Part shown: in pieces, positions 1 to 5,956 of the stretch
Numbering within the stretch: the first letter of the stretch is position 1
Layout: each line of letters opens with the position of its first letter
Assembly (NCBI GenBank): GCA_002296975.1
Contig: DBIS01000133.1
Location: 3,692 to 9,760 of the forward strand
Direction of reading: 5' to 3'
DNA from: Deltaproteobacteria bacterium UBA796
Lineage (GTDB): Bacteria > Myxococcota_A > UBA796
DNA length: 6,069 nt
Translations under genes and position numbers: made by a program
The notes under the pieces: generated by a model
What the model saw: the letters and a program-made list of their open reading frames with translations, nothing else
What the model was told of the DNA's origin: nothing
Database searches by the model: none

Positions 1-843
1 AAGATTGGCGGGATGTACGGGATTTTGTATCACGCGGGCGATGTTGAGAGCTTTACGGCGTGTATGGTTGGCTATATTCGCGACGTTGTGACCCAGCTCA
101 AGCGTGGTCTCGATGGCTTTTGGGTGGCCCACCCGGACTTTGTGCGCATTGGGATTGCATTGGTGGAGGCATGGCGGCAGCAGCAGTCGGTAGCGGGGAC
201 CACGGTCCTTCACGATTTGGTGGTGGCTTTGGTGCCGATCGCGTCAGAGCATCCGGCCTTGTTGGCCTTTATTGATGGGCCCGATATCGAAAAGCTGGAC
301 GAGTCCGACCCCCGTTATTTGCGGGCGGTATTGGCGAGTGAGATTGGCTTGAGTCCGGTCATTGCGAATGATGACCCCGAAGAGATTCGCTACAATATTT
401 TTCAGGCGCTGCAGTATTTGGCGGACTGGTTGTGTGGCAATGGCTGTGTGGCCTTGCCGACCAAGCTTCAGCTGGGGGACAAGCCTGTGTTTGTCCGTGT
501 GATGGACGATTTGGCGACAACCGAGAGAAGTCGTTGGGAGGTGTGGGCCGAGCTTGCCCATGGGCGTGTGAGTGCCGAAACCTTCGAGCAGATTTTGGCC
601 GAGGAGGTGGACTTCATTCGCAGTGGTCGGGCGACCGAGACCAAGCGTACAGAGGTGGCTTGGGCCGGTGAGGCCGCGCGGTGGTATCCGATGGCGGTCA
701 AGCTTTTGCGTCAGCTGATGACCGATGAAAACCCACCCGAGTTTGTGACCGAATTGCTGATGCCCTTTACCTTTGGCTGTGTGCGTGACGCGAAAGACCC
801 TTGGGCTGAGGCTGTGCGGCTTTGTCCTGGGAAGTTTGTTTAA
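1..843 (+). CDS. aceB: Malate synthase, AceB-type, C-terminal half (5' partial)
   Basis: Malate synthase condenses glyoxylate with acetyl-CoA to give malate and CoA in the cytosolic glyoxylate cycle. The frame is open from base 1, so the gene begins upstream; the ATG at 13 is internal, because the residues KIGGM match the IGGM / MGGM stretch inside AceB. Numbering visible residues from base 1: IGGM at 2-5, GFWVAHPD at 39-46 (AceB: GTWIAHPG), QYLADWLCGNGC at about 138-149 (AceB: QYIEAWISGNGC), MDDLATTERSR at 168-178 (AceB: MEDAATAEISR). The second Asp of MDD (bases 508-510) aligns with the catalytic base of the family. GEAARWYPMA at about 223-232 matches the C-terminal plug region (AceB: DDAARLMEQI). 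The 280 residues seen are about half of the usual 530. It is divergent: about a dozen extra residues lie between GNGC and the MDD motif. The family call is firm; the subgroup is not. The next gene is convergent. Confidence 0.88.
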   Translation, partial: KIGGMYGILYHAGDVESFTACMVGYIRDVVTQLKRGLDGFWVAHPDFVRIGIALVEAWRQQQSVAGTTVLHDLVVALVPIASEHPALLAFIDGPDIEKLDESDPRYLRAVLASEIGLSPVIANDDPEEIRYNIFQALQYLADWLCGNGCVALPTKLQLGDKPVFVRVMDDLATTERSRWEVWAELAHGRVSAETFEQILAEEVDFIRSGRATETKRTEVAWAGEAARWYPMAVKLLRQLMTDENPPEFVTELLMPFTFGCVRDAKDPWAEAVRLCPGKFV

Positions 844-995
844 GGGGGCGGTGGGTTGCGGCCCAAAGGGTCAAGCGCTTGGACCGCTGGCGGCTTCGAC
901 CGAGCGATAGGCCGGTTTTGGTGCCTGGATGGGAAAGCTGCCGCTTGGGCTTGTTCGTGGCTACACCGCCGACATGCTGAGGGCATCAACCCATC
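844..995. other. Convergent intergenic gap
   Basis: This stretch lies between the stop of the malate synthase gene and the stop of the minus-strand FG-GAP lipoprotein gene. I see no gene in it. It holds a near-palindrome at 869-885 (GGTC...GACC arms around AAGCGCTT) but no hairpin followed by a T-run on either strand, so no intrinsic terminator can be called. Confidence 0.6.
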
Positions 996-3152
996 TCACA
1001 GACATGTCGCCTCAGGCAAAAGCACCACATTGTTTTCCTCGTCACACTCTCGCACCGACTCCACGCCATCGGCGTCATCGACCACGATGAGCAGTCCGCC
1101 GGCGCCAACCCAGTCCGCCGGAAAAGCGTAAGAAAATGGCGTTGAGACCTCACCGGGAACGATGGGCGGCGAGATCGATTCCAGGGCCAAGATGTCGCCG
1201 GAGTTCACATCGTAAATTGTCAGCTTCATATCGTGACGCAAGGTGGCCGTACCCGCGTTTCCTAAGCGCACCTGCACTTTGAGTACGCCCGTGTCACATT
1301 CGTAGTTGCATGCATCGACCAAGGCCACAGCGTCTGGCGATCGGTCACCGTAGACGGGGTTGACATCGCCTGAACGAAAGTTGTTGTGGTAGGGCCAGTT
1401 TGGGTCTGGGGTCGCTGGAATGCTTAGGTCGTCATTGATGTTGACGATACTGTATGCGTGTTGATTCCAGACCTGGCGGCCGCCCAACCACCCGCGGGGT
1501 TCGTCAGAGGCGAGCACATACAGGCCAGTTTGGGGATCGCCATGATGGCCGCCGCCATTTGGCACGACAATCTCTGGATAGCCATCGCCGTCTACATCGA
1601 CCACGACTGGGTATTCATGCAGTGTGCGCGAGGAGTGCATGGAATCTTCGTAGCGAACAGCACCTGTCTGGCCGTCTAAAATCCACAGGCTGACCTCGTC
1701 TGCATAGACCACCTCCGGGCGCCCATCCCCTTCAAAGTCAAATACGGTCGAGCCGGTGGCATGACTGGACTCATCGGTGGTCCCAAAGGCCCACAACAAG
1801 GTGCCGTCAGTCTCATAAACGCAATAATCGAGCGCACTCGCCACACCAATTTCGGGCTCGCCGTCACCGTCAAAGTCCGCGATGGTGGGGGGGCCACCGG
1901 TGCCTTCGCCCACCATTGGCCACTCTGCTACCTCGTGGCAAAGGCTGTTGATAATGGTGATTTTGTGATTCCAGACCATCACGATGTCGCCGTCGCCGTC
2001 GCCGTCGAGGTCTGCGATGGCTGTGAAACCATCTTTGGTTGGCTCCATCAAGCTACAAACCGTGGTGCCATCTGAGCGGTAGATGCTGTTGCCTGCCAAA
2101 ATTTCTTGTGTACCGTCGCCGTCGAGGTCTCCCACTGCGGGGATTTGCCCTAAATCCCGGTAAGCACCGCCAAATGATGCAACACCACCGTTGCCTTCGC
2201 CTTGTAGGCTGCCATCTTCACCGTTGACAATGACCCGGCCCAAGATCACCTCAACTGTGCCGTCGCCCTCAAGGTCGGCCAAGGCGATCGCATGGCCGCC
2301 GCATGGGATGTACGAGCCGGAGTAAATCCATTTCAGGCTGCCATCCGCCTCGAAGGCGCCCACATGACAGGTGATCTCATCGGCTAAAAACGTAGGTGGT
2401 TCTGGCGGGCCTATCGGATGGTCGTCAGGGTCAGGCGGTGGGTCGCCCGAGGGTGGTCCATCTGGAGGCGGCCCAACAGGGTCTGCTGCCGGTCCGCCCA
2501 GCACCACCACGATGTCCGCAAGCCCATCTTTGTCGATATCGCCGATGGCTGCTGTGCCATAGCGATACGGCCCCCAGTCCTCGCCGTCTGCCTCGAAGGC
2601 TGCGATGAGCACCTCATTGTCGTAGCCGTTGCCGCTGATGCGTCGGATGACACCAAACTTACCCTCGTCCTCACCGTCGTCATCAAAGGTTCCGATGATG
2701 TCCGGCATATCGAATTCATCGACGACGCCATCGCCGTTATCGTCGGTGAGCTGGCCCACAATGGGGGCGGTGACCATCTGGTTATAAGTGCTCAAATCAT
2801 CGAAATCGCTCATGGACCACTGGGTCCAGGTCCCAAGCTCACCGGTCTCGGGGTCGGCCACGCAGGATTCATTGATCGTCACTGTGTCTGGCGTCTCGAG
2901 GTCCGGGCAGTCTTCGGGAATCGGCCCGTCGGTGTCTGGCGGGGCTGGTGGCACGCCGGTGTCTGGCGGGGGGCCTTCGTCTGGAGGCAAGCCTTCATCG
3001 GGGGGGCCGGCTTCGTCTAGGGGCGAGCCTGAGTCGGGTTTTGGGTCTGCCCCTTCGGCAGCGGTGGGTTTGACGATCGCATACTCGGAGCATCCGACTG
3101 TGGATAGCCCGAGTCCGATACAGACAGCTGCAATTTTTATTGGCTGACCCAT
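996..3152 (-). CDS. FG-GAP/VCBS-repeat lipoprotein with C-terminal CARDB-like domain
   Basis: Predicted 718-residue lipoprotein of unknown specific role. The start at 3152 is chosen because GGGAGGGG lies just upstream and the signal peptide follows at once (MGQPIK, hydrophobic stretch, STVGC with Cys21 as the lipidated residue); starts further upstream, at 3170 and 3245, lack a ribosome-binding site or a sensible signal. Residues about 29-84 form a Pro/Asp/Gly-rich spacer. Asp-rich FG-GAP motifs, probably calcium-binding propeller blades, follow: DDNGDGVVDEFD (about 138), GDIDKDGLADI (204), ADLEGDGTVEV (292), GDLDGDGTQEI (341), ADLDGDGDGDI (380), ADFDGDGEPEI (426), FDFEGDGRPEV (471), VDVDGDGYPEI (518). 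A second Pro-rich segment interrupts the array at about 220-253. WNQHAYSIVNINDD (about 562-575) is a motif I recall after such repeats in related proteins. Residues about 610-718 resemble a CARDB adhesion domain (VRLGNAGTA, then ECDEENN). Likely surface- or periplasm-facing. It diverges from the btuB operon, and nothing in the window shows its ligand. Confidence 0.87.
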   Translation of the reverse strand: MGQPIKIAAVCIGLGLSTVGCSEYAIVKPTAAEGADPKPDSGSPLDEAGPPDEGLPPDEGPPPDTGVPPAPPDTDGPIPEDCPDLETPDTVTINESCVADPETGELGTWTQWSMSDFDDLSTYNQMVTAPIVGQLTDDNGDGVVDEFDMPDIIGTFDDDGEDEGKFGVIRRISGNGYDNEVLIAAFEADGEDWGPYRYGTAAIGDIDKDGLADIVVVLGGPAADPVGPPPDGPPSGDPPPDPDDHPIGPPEPPTFLADEITCHVGAFEADGSLKWIYSGSYIPCGGHAIALADLEGDGTVEVILGRVIVNGEDGSLQGEGNGGVASFGGAYRDLGQIPAVGDLDGDGTQEILAGNSIYRSDGTTVCSLMEPTKDGFTAIADLDGDGDGDIVMVWNHKITIINSLCHEVAEWPMVGEGTGGPPTIADFDGDGEPEIGVASALDYCVYETDGTLLWAFGTTDESSHATGSTVFDFEGDGRPEVVYADEVSLWILDGQTGAVRYEDSMHSSRTLHEYPVVVDVDGDGYPEIVVPNGGGHHGDPQTGLYVLASDEPRGWLGGRQVWNQHAYSIVNINDDLSIPATPDPNWPYHNNFRSGDVNPVYGDRSPDAVALVDACNYECDTGVLKVQVRLGNAGTATLRHDMKLTIYDVNSGDILALESISPPIVPGEVSTPFSYAFPADWVGAGGLLIVVDDADGVESVRECDEENNVVLLPEATCL
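1986..2006 (-). repeat. Short GTCGCC hexamer run within an FG-GAP motif
   Basis: Three and a half copies of GTCGCC on the plus strand encode the alternating Asp-Gly run of ADLDGDGDGDI in the lipoprotein. The run fits the motif spacing, so it is a coding by-product rather than a separate element, though such runs can slip. Confidence 0.6.
2394..2495 (-). repeat. Second Pro/Asp/Gly-rich segment, inside the FG-GAP array
   Basis: About 34 codons between the second and third FG-GAP motifs encode low-complexity sequence built from GPPPDGPP, SGDPPPDPDD and HPIGPPEPP. Composition resembles the N-terminal spacer, but it sits within the presumed propeller, probably as an exposed loop between blades. 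Confidence 0.65.
2925..3008 (-). repeat. Degenerate tandem repeat encoding a PPDEG/PPDTG spacer
   Basis: In the lipoprotein frame these bases encode imperfect 5-6 residue units (GPPDEG, LPPDEG, PPPDTG, then VPPAPPDTDGP). They form an extended acidic Pro-rich spacer between the lipidated Cys and the repeat domain. The plus strand is correspondingly G-rich. Such spacers usually hold a domain away from the membrane; variation in unit number between strains would be expected but cannot be seen here. Confidence 0.7.
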
Positions 3153-3154
3153 GA

Positions 3155-3162
3155 CCCCTCCC
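3155..3162 (-). promoter_or_regulatory. Strong ribosome-binding site for the FG-GAP lipoprotein
   Basis: Read on the minus strand this is GGGAGGGG, with the GGAG core five bases before the ATG at 3152. It settles the start in favour of the codon directly ahead of the lipoprotein signal peptide. Confidence 0.8.
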
Positions 3163-3259
3163 AGGCTCATTGTCACTGTTTTGGCCCGAAACGCCAAGTG
3201 GTAGTCGAAACTTCTCGACGGGTGTATCGTCATCAACCCAAGCACTCAAACCACGTCCG

Positions 3260-3620
3260 CCAGACGAGCTGCTTTGTGATGCACCGTTTGTGAGCTGTTT
3301 TGATGCCGACGGTGATGGTTTTGCTGACCCTCTCGGTCCCTTGGTTGCGTGCGCTCATGAAGCTGGCTGGGTCGACAACGACTTCGGCTGCGATGATGTT
3401 GACGCCCCTTTGGTGCTCACCGGTGAGGCAGACCGGGTGGTTGGTGCGCCTAAGTTTGCAGTCGACTGGGGTGGTTCGGGTGGGGCGGCTGTATTTTGGT
3501 GCGGTGGTGGGGGGCGTGGTCGATACATTTGCCAATGAGATGACCCGGGTGTTGCTCAGTGGCTCGATGGCCAACCCAGGTGATGGCACCGATGCGACCA
3601 GCCAAACTGGGGCGGTGTGA
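3260..3620 (+). pseudogene. Decayed MopE-type metal-binding / FG-GAP protein remnant, frameshifted
   Basis: In the frame running through 3302, the translation DADGDGFADP, VACAHEAGWV, then GCDDVDAPLV (3302-3415) matches the MopE-type putative metal-binding motif (pattern DADGDGfgdP...vaC...GwV.n..DCDD), with both Cys present. It continues as LTGEAD, then RVVGAPKFA and GGSGGAAV (3416-3493), which resembles an FG-GAP blade with its usual GDVDGDG core missing between GEAD and RVVGAP. That frame then gives meaningless sequence and stops at 3538. From about 3489 the similarity carries on in another frame as YFGAVVGGVVDTF and RVLLSGSMANPGDG, ending at the TGA at 3618-3620. This fits a frameshift near 3485-3491 plus an internal deletion. 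No start codon with a ribosome-binding site is visible. The two-frame continuity is seen directly; the pseudogene reading is an inference. Confidence 0.6.
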
Positions 3621-3655
3621 TTGTTCCCGGATTGATCCGGTGAACCAATTGGCTG

Positions 3656-3685
3656 TTGGCTCTTTGATTTCGATCGGGGTAGACT
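3656..3685 (+). promoter_or_regulatory. Candidate sigma-70-like promoter for the B12 operon
   Basis: TTGGCT (3656-3661) and TAGACT (3680-3685) are separated by 18 bases and lie 22 bases before the riboswitch. Each matches four of six consensus bases. Position supports it more than sequence does; other hexamer pairs in the region would score similarly. Confidence 0.3.
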
Positions 3686-3707
3686 CACGCACGTTCTTAG
3701 ACTTTCT

Positions 3708-3820
3708 GACCTTGAGCGCCCTCTCGCAAGCGTAAGGGCATGGGAAGCTGGTTCAATTCCAGCGCGGCCCCCGCCACTGTGACCGGTTTTACCGGAAGCC
3801 AGGAGACCGGCTCAAAGGTC
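3708..3820 (+). promoter_or_regulatory. Cobalamin (B12) riboswitch aptamer
   Basis: This RNA leader binds adenosylcobalamin or a related corrinoid and normally represses the gene below it. Conserved parts are present in order: GGGAAGCTGG (3742-3751) opening a GCTGG/CCAGC stem with loop TTCAATT (3747-3763), the GGCCCCCGCCACTGTGA core (3766-3782), and the B12 box AAGCCAGGAGACCGGC (3796-3811). The closing stem P1 pairs GACCTTGAGC (3708-3717) with GCTCAAAGGTC (3810-3820), leaving one bulged A. Inner hairpins are GCCCT (3718-3722) with AGGGC (3735-3739), and CCGGT (3783-3787) with ACCGG (3791-3795). It lies directly upstream of a TonB-dependent receptor gene, a classic target. There is no hairpin-plus-T-run behind it, so control is more likely at translation than at termination. 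Confidence 0.95.
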
Positions 3821-3831
3821 ATGCACTTAAA

Positions 3832-3844
3832 CCTCGGTGGGAGG
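3832..3844 (+). promoter_or_regulatory. Possible Shine-Dalgarno-sequestering hairpin (riboswitch expression platform)
   Basis: CCTC (3832-3835) can pair with GAGG (3841-3844) around loop GGTGG, burying the only good ribosome-binding sequence in the leader, GGGAGG (3839-3844). The loop bases GTGG (3837-3840) are complementary to CCAC (3774-3777) in the riboswitch core. That would allow a loop-loop contact of the kind known in cobalamin riboswitches, which stabilises the closed form when B12 is bound. The pairings are visible; the mechanism is inferred. Confidence 0.45.
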
Positions 3845-3850
3845 CCTCTT

Positions 3851-3910
3851 GTGAGTCCTTCGTCGTCGTGGGATCGCTTGGACCAACCACCGGTTGGACC
3901 CATCGCTTGA
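3851..3910 (+). other. Short leader frame that owns the best ribosome-binding site (speculative)
   Basis: GTG at 3851 sits six bases after GGGAGG and opens a 19-codon frame (MSPSSSWDRL, then DQPPVGPIA) ending in TGA at 3908-3910. The same frame is open back to ATG 3821, immediately after the riboswitch P1 stem. It is not the receptor frame. Its stop overlaps a TTG at 3907 that is in frame with the receptor (TTGA), an arrangement that could couple translation. It may instead be chance or the mark of a small indel. Confidence 0.2.
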
Positions 3911-5940
3911 TTCTCTTCTTCGCAACTCTGATTTCACTCTCTGCTACTGCCGCGGATGATGCGGCGGATGCTGAAATTGTTATCGAAGAGTCCCGGTCAA
4001 TCAAGACCGACGTCACCGAAACCAGTGCTGCGGTAACTGTGATTTATCTTGATGACAGCTTGCCCATCTCTGGAGAGCTCGCCGACGCCCTCGAGACGGC
4101 TGCTGGGGTTCGCATAAAACGGCTCGGTGGTATCGGCGCGTGGGCAAATGTGAGCATTCGCGGGTCGACCAGCCGGCAAGTAGCCGTATTTTTGGATGGA
4201 ATACCCCTCAACCCAGACGGTGCCTCCACCATTAATTTGGCCGAACTACCCACCACTGCTCTTGAGCGTATCGATGTGTTTCGCAGCAACCCGCCGCCTG
4301 AGTTCGGTCAAGCACCCATGGGGGGCGTGATCAATCTGATAACGCCAGAAACCCCAGATAATTTCGGGTTTTCAGCCACAGTTGGAGACCACAACACCCA
4401 CCGCGTTGGGGCAAATGGTGGTCGGTCGGTCGAGCTGAGAGGTGTCACTGTGAACACCTGGATGTCGGTAGAAACACTAGGTACAGAGGGTGATTTCGAC
4501 TACTTCCACAACAAGTCCACAGTGTTCAATGTTTGGGATGATACATTTGAGACACGGCAGAATAACGACAAGAGCCAGTTCAACATGCTCGGGCGGGTGA
4601 GTGCCAGTCAAGGGAACTGGTCTACATCGTTTACTGCTGGGGTGTTGCGCCGTGCAGAGGGTGTTCCTGGTCCAGGTGCGGCCCAAAGCTTGGCCTCGCG
4701 GCTCAACACAGAACGCAATTTATTGGCAGTGGGTGGGGAGCATGCTTCCTCTTTTGGGCGGGTGCGTTTATCGGGCTGGCATATTGGCACTCACGAACTG
4801 TGGGACGACCGTGCAGGCGAGGTCGGAACCGGGTTTCAGTGGCAAGACCAAAACACAACCATGGACGGCCTGCGGGTTCATGGTGAGGCCTTCGCCGGAT
4901 ATGGACTCATCCCGTCGCTCACTTTGGGCATACGAAAAGACCGTCATACCGGCTTTGATCGATTGGCCGAGCACACTGACGAGGTCATGCGTCGTTTGAG
5001 TTGGTCGGCGGTGCCAGGTGTTCGCGCGAGGCTATGGGCGGAACGGCTTCAGTTGGATGCGACCGTGACGGTGCAGGGTATTCACAATCAGGCGATGAAT
5101 GAGGTGCCATTTAGTGAGGTCGCAGGCACGGTCTCTCCCGACGGTGACACCTTGTATGCCCTATCTCCTCGTGGGGGCTTTGTGCTTGGGATTAGTCCCA
5201 CGACCACCTTCAAGGGCAGCGTGGGCCGGTACCTTCGTCCACCGGATTTCGCCGAGCTTTTTGGCGACCGCGGGGGGGTGATCGGTAATGGTCAATTGCG
5301 CCCAGAGCGTGGACTGAACAGCGATTTAGGCTTGCGCCAGACCATCGAAGGCCCGGTAGAACTTGTGGCTGAGTTGGCCTGGTTTCGTTCAGAATCGAAA
5401 GACAAGATTGTGTTCGTTCAAAACTCCCAAAAAACGATGCGGCCGATAAACCTTTCAAAAGGCATCGTTCAGGGCATCGAGATGGCGCTCGTTTTGGATA
5501 CTTTGGATGTCTTTAGCAGCAGGACGAGCTTCACCTACTCCAAGTCAAAAAACCTGTCTGGTGCATCTGCGTATACCGGTAAACAATTGCCCGGGATCCC
5601 AACCTGGGATGTGTGGCAGCAGACGGGTCTAAGGTGGAAATCAGCTGCGAGTGTGGGGCACTCTGTGAGTTTCACAGCGGGCGAGTATTGGGACAGGACC
5701 AACTGGTTTCGTGCAGCACCCCGCACCCTCCATGGCATTTTTGCCAGGGTCAGACCCATCAAGGGTGGACCGGATTTTGAGTGTGAAGTGCGAAATCTGG
5801 CCAATTCGATGGTGGAGATTGTGCCGCGAGACCCTTTAAACCCCAAGGATAAAGCCGTGATCCTTCAAGGCATCGATAATTTTCACGGCTACCCCCTCCC
5901 AGGTCGAACGGTGCTCTTTTCAGTGCGCTGGTCGGGCTAA
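3868..5940 (+). CDS. btuB: TonB-dependent outer-membrane receptor, BtuB-like (vitamin B12 uptake)
   Basis: Outer-membrane beta-barrel that imports a large ligand into the periplasm using TonB/ExbBD energy; B12 or another corrinoid is inferred from the cobalamin riboswitch directly upstream. With the GTG at 3868 it has 690 residues (E. coli BtuB about 614). Residues 1-28 are a signal peptide (THR, hydrophobic LILFFATLISLS, then ATA before Ala29). EIVIEES (36-42) is a possible TonB box. The plug is about 50-160, with ELADALETAAGVRIKR, then VSIRGS..RQVAVFLDGIPLN, then ERIDVFRS and MGGVINLITP. The barrel fills the rest, with the common receptor signature YLRPPDFAELFGDRGG followed by GNGQLRPERG, and a C-terminal strand ending VLFSVRW plus two residues. 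The start is uncertain: no in-frame ATG exists near the signal peptide, and neither GTG 3868 nor TTG 3907 has a well-placed ribosome-binding site. The receptor family is firm; B12 specificity rests on context. Confidence 0.9.
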   Translation: MGSLGPTTGWTHRLILFFATLISLSATAADDAADAEIVIEESRSIKTDVTETSAAVTVIYLDDSLPISGELADALETAAGVRIKRLGGIGAWANVSIRGSTSRQVAVFLDGIPLNPDGASTINLAELPTTALERIDVFRSNPPPEFGQAPMGGVINLITPETPDNFGFSATVGDHNTHRVGANGGRSVELRGVTVNTWMSVETLGTEGDFDYFHNKSTVFNVWDDTFETRQNNDKSQFNMLGRVSASQGNWSTSFTAGVLRRAEGVPGPGAAQSLASRLNTERNLLAVGGEHASSFGRVRLSGWHIGTHELWDDRAGEVGTGFQWQDQNTTMDGLRVHGEAFAGYGLIPSLTLGIRKDRHTGFDRLAEHTDEVMRRLSWSAVPGVRARLWAERLQLDATVTVQGIHNQAMNEVPFSEVAGTVSPDGDTLYALSPRGGFVLGISPTTTFKGSVGRYLRPPDFAELFGDRGGVIGNGQLRPERGLNSDLGLRQTIEGPVELVAELAWFRSESKDKIVFVQNSQKTMRPINLSKGIVQGIEMALVLDTLDVFSSRTSFTYSKSKNLSGASAYTGKQLPGIPTWDVWQQTGLRWKSAASVGHSVSFTAGEYWDRTNWFRAAPRTLHGIFARVRPIKGGPDFECEVRNLANSMVEIVPRDPLNPKDKAVILQGIDNFHGYPLPGRTVLFSVRWSG

Positions 5941-5956
5941 AAATAAGCGAGATATA

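Noticed and set aside
13..15. ATG at 13 as the true start of the first gene
   Set aside because: The frame is open to the window edge and the residues just before it (KIGG) belong to the conserved IGGM region in the middle of malate synthase.
869..885. Near-palindrome in the convergent gap, considered as a bidirectional terminator
   Set aside because: There is no T-run on either side, and the self-complementary centre leaves a short stem; it could as easily be chance.
2418..3020. Plus-strand open frame of 200 codons antisense to the lipoprotein
   Set aside because: It is a shadow of the Asp/Gly/Pro-rich coding sequence on the minus strand, which has the lipobox, ribosome-binding site and conserved repeats.
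2938..3025. G-rich plus-strand stretch as a G-quadruplex
   Set aside because: Runs of four to seven G are separated by long uneven gaps and are explained by Pro/Gly codons of the minus-strand gene.
3204..3219. Inverted repeat GTCGA...TCGAC upstream of the lipoprotein gene
   Set aside because: Five-base arms with a six-base spacer are common by chance, and no promoter can be placed reliably around it.
3233..3688. Minus-strand open frame of 151 codons opposite the MopE/FG-GAP remnant
   Set aside because: Its translation has no recognisable domain, signal or composition, while the opposite strand carries clear family motifs across the same bases.
3883..3897. CCAACC/GGTTGG hairpin in the early receptor coding region, considered as a riboswitch terminator
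   Set aside because: The six-base stem with a three-base loop is not followed by a T-run, and it lies inside the likely signal-peptide coding region; it might modestly affect initiation only.
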